The translations under genes and the position numbers were made by a program. Shown here in pieces: positions 62,199-64,000 of a stretch of 64,000 nt of DNA. The notes under the pieces are model-generated. The model was not told the origin of the DNA, did no database searches, and was given only the letters and a program-made list of their open reading frames with translations. Each line of letters opens with the position of its first letter. Position 1 is the first letter of the stretch. The DNA comes from Caldivirga sp. MU80 (GTDB taxonomy: Archaea > Thermoproteota > Thermoprotei > Thermoproteales > Thermocladiaceae): assembly GCF_001663375.1 (NCBI RefSeq), contig NZ_LCTF01000002.1, positions 1 through 64,000 of the forward strand, in the 5' to 3' direction.

Positions 62199-62966
62199 TT
62201 ACTCAATCATCGCTATGTAGGGTTTACCTAAGTAACTATGGGTGATTAAAGACACGTAATTACCGAGCTTAAGGTGTGAAATTGCACGGTCCACATCCGT
62301 AAACAATATTGACGCTATAGCATGTATACCAATCCCCTTCAACGCCTTAGGCAGTACGCTCACGCTAGGCCCAGCAACGATGTTGAGGCCCCTGGACATT
62401 CGTAATAATGCATCTAACGTGAAATTGAGCAGCGCCATGCCGGTGATCACATTAACCCTGCACTTAGGCACGAGTAGGAACTCCTCAACCTCTGAATAAG
62501 CATCGCCCCTCATTAATTGGGACTTCTCAAAAACGTAGCACTCAATACCGCGTTTACGTAACTCACGCACCAATGGGTCGAGCCTACCAATAATACAGAC
62601 GGGCCCCTCCGTTATTAAATTCAGAATCCCCTTGTCGAAATTTAGCTCCTTATCGAAGCCCCTATAAATCATTAAGTATTGAGAAATTGCGTTGACGGTG
62701 GCTAACCCGAGGACCCTATTAAGCGTATTTAAATCAATAACCATGTCAACAAGTCTATCGATGCTTGGTGCCTTGACGATCCCAACCCCATGCACTTCCT
62801 CATGGGGTATGTGCGCCATACCCAACGCCTTCCTGCCAAACCGATCCTTAACGACTACGTAAGCCGCCCTGAGGCACACGCAATAATCATCTATAGAAAG
62901 TTCTTCGCCATAAATCTCACCAACCACGCGCTCGGCTATGGTTTGAATAATGGGCTTAAGCATCAC
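62199..62966 (-). CDS. DUF364-type putative heavy-metal chelation protein
   Basis: A 255-residue protein matching the DUF4213/DUF364 family: GMAHIPHEEVHG near 50-60, AISQYLM, the GPVCIIGRLDPL motif and GPSVSVLPKAL near the end. The family is thought to bind heavy metal ions and often accompanies ECF metal transporters. Here it overlaps the ABC ATPase gene by 11 bases, in the same direction, consistent with a role in nickel or cobalt handling. Confidence 0.8.
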   Translation of the reverse strand: MMLKPIIQTIAERVVGEIYGEELSIDDYCVCLRAAYVVVKDRFGRKALGMAHIPHEEVHGVGIVKAPSIDRLVDMVIDLNTLNRVLGLATVNAISQYLMIYRGFDKELNFDKGILNLITEGPVCIIGRLDPLVRELRKRGIECYVFEKSQLMRGDAYSEVEEFLLVPKCRVNVITGMALLNFTLDALLRMSRGLNIVAGPSVSVLPKALKGIGIHAIASILFTDVDRAISHLKLGNYVSLITHSYLGKPYIAMIE

Positions 62967-63717
62967 GTGCGCAATCCCTATTTAACCCCAATAAATCACT
63001 TACATACTCGTCATTGTACGCCTCAGTTACGCTCATGGTCTCGGTTATGCCATTCCGCAAAACAACCACGGACTTTGCAATCGAGAGTAGGCACGGATCA
63101 TGGGTGGCGATTATCAGTGTTTTCGAATTACTTAATAATTGTTTTATTATTGATATTATCCTCCTCGCATGCCTCCTTGAGAGGAATGCCGTCGGTTCGT
63201 CCAGCAGGACGACCTCTGGGTCATGCACCAGGGCTGAGGCTATTGTAACGAGCTTCTTCTCACCATAACTTAACCTGAGGGGGTTTCTATCCAGTAGGTG
63301 CTTTATCCCCAGCAATTCCGAGACCTCAGTGATTCGCCTCCTTATGTAATCCTCGCTAAACCCCATCTGTCTTATTGTGTATGCTAACTCATCATAAACG
63401 GTGAAGTTGAATAATTGGTCGTCCGGGTCTTGAAATACGACACCCATTATACCCCTAACATGCCTTATTTCTTTAAATATATCCATACCATTAAAAAGGA
63501 CCTTGCCCCTCTCGGGCCTTAGTAACCCCGCCATTATCATTAAAAGCGTTGTTTTACCACTGCCATTCTCGCCAACAATGACCGTGAGACCGTTGGTAAT
63601 TTTGAGGTTAACGCCCCTAAGTACGTAATCGCTAAGTCCTGGGTACCTGAACCAGACGTCCACGAGTTCCAGGGCCACGCTTCTCATCGATCCTACAGCA
63701 TCGGTGTTGGTCCCCAT
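62956..63717 (-). CDS. Cobalt/nickel ECF transporter ATPase (CbiO-like)
   Basis: A 253-residue ABC ATPase: Walker A VGENGSGKTTLLM, Q-loop FQDPDDQLF, signature LSYGEKKL and Walker B VVLLDEPTAFLS. The QDPDDQLF and LFN pattern is typical of CbiO/EcfA of metal ECF transporters. Start ATG 63717 overlaps the permease stop by 25 bases; ATG 63687 is an alternative. Confidence 0.9.
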   Translation of the reverse strand: MGTNTDAVGSMRSVALELVDVWFRYPGLSDYVLRGVNLKITNGLTVIVGENGSGKTTLLMIMAGLLRPERGKVLFNGMDIFKEIRHVRGIMGVVFQDPDDQLFNFTVYDELAYTIRQMGFSEDYIRRRITEVSELLGIKHLLDRNPLRLSYGEKKLVTIASALVHDPEVVLLDEPTAFLSRRHARRIISIIKQLLSNSKTLIIATHDPCLLSIAKSVVVLRNGITETMSVTEAYNDEYVSDLLGLNRDCARDA

Positions 63718-64000
63718 GGGATCACCATCAACGTTACATAGATTATGAATGGTGTGAGGATTACCATTAGTATTAGGTAATCACGCTTGCTTAGTGTAAA
63801 TGCATAGGTAGTACTATAGCGTGCACCAGGACTCCTCGCCTCAATAGCCATGCCCAGTCTCTGTGATCTTTCAATTGAGCGCAATATTAAGTCACTAACT
63901 ACGGTAGAGAGGATGCGCCAAGTCTCACTGCGGCTACTCTTAATGAGCCTAACCTCCCTAGCGGCGAGCATCTTCACGGTCTCCCTGGCCATTATGGGTA
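63693..64000 (-). CDS. ECF transporter T component (CbiQ-like), N-terminus outside window
   Basis: The open frame continues past the window edge. The visible C-terminal 102 residues contain the coupling-helix motif with AIEARSPGARYSTTY and a membrane helix (DYLILMVILTPFIIYVTLMVI). CbiQ/EcfT proteins couple the ATPase to a substrate-binding membrane protein such as CbiM or NikM, which would lie further upstream. With NikR close by, nickel is the likely substrate. Confidence 0.85.
   Translation of the reverse strand, partial: PIMARETVKMLAAREVRLIKSSRSETWRILSTVVSDLILRSIERSQRLGMAIEARSPGARYSTTYAFTLSKRDYLILMVILTPFIIYVTLMVIPWGPTPML

Noticed and set aside
1-64000. CRISPR arrays or rRNA genes
   Set aside because: No regularly spaced short repeats and no rRNA-like sequence were seen. 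The repeated elements found are dispersed IS derivatives.

Overview
The window looks like chromosomal DNA of a hyperthermophilic crenarchaeon of the Thermoproteales, most like Caldivirga or Vulcanisaeta. The signs are: archaeal-type genes (aIF2-beta, uS15, eS27, Kae1); TATA boxes about 25-30 bases before many start codons (leaderless transcripts); frequent GTG and TTG starts; a tRNA gene of which only the 3' half is present, as in the trans-spliced tRNAs of Caldivirga; and DsrMK-like and Hdr/Qmo-like redox genes. No rRNA gene and no CRISPR array was seen.

Region 1-13 kb is mostly housekeeping: a partial M20 amidohydrolase, a sodium/solute symporter with a small partner protein, a GlmS homologue that has lost its glutaminase nucleophile, a dual-specificity phosphatase, a sugar-nucleotide pyrophosphorylase, a PRTase-type regulator, the 3' half of a split tRNA-Glu(UUC), and a pyrI-pyrE-pyrD pyrimidine operon. 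Region 13-21 kb has a Thr-rich membrane-anchored winged-helix protein, a DsrM/DsrK-like membrane electron-transfer pair, a radical SAM/SPASM protein and a YeiH-type (putative sulfate exporter family) permease. Region 21-32 kb holds galT and galK, pyruvate kinase, a DtxR-type regulator, Kae1/aIF2-beta, eS27, PhoU- and PhoH-like proteins, a CBS protein and uS15.

Region 33-38.7 kb is a pterin/folate set (GTP cyclohydrolase I, a pteridine-reductase-like SDR, a FolB-FolK fusion) with heme O synthase and HtpX. A TnpB-type (IS200/IS605 group) element sits inside the SDR gene, and the SDR catalytic segment is missing. Three other loci (about 14.5, 21.1 and 28.2 kb) carry tnpB-less relatives of this element. 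Region 38.7-44.6 kb is an accessory island with scattered IS-end hairpins, an orphan omega-RNA-like element beside a HEPN-MNT toxin-antitoxin pair, two retropepsin-like genes, and decaying genes including a broken cytochrome b.

Region 44.7-64 kb is one functional module for hydrogen metabolism. It contains hypD-hypC-hypF(frameshifted)-hypE, then on the other strand a tightly overlapping operon hdrC-hdrA/qmoA-hdrA/qmoB-mvhD, [NiFe] hydrogenase small and large subunits and a maturation protease. A CCG-domain HdrB-like gene is divergent to this operon. Next come an MBL-fold protein, NikR, an acetyl-CoA-synthetase-like protein lacking its catalytic motifs, HypA, a MinD/Mrp-type HypB, a DUF364 protein and a cobalt/nickel ECF transporter. 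Nickel uptake, nickel sensing, enzyme maturation and the Hdr-linked hydrogenase are thus encoded side by side. The hydrogenase/Hdr block is visibly more AT-rich than its surroundings.
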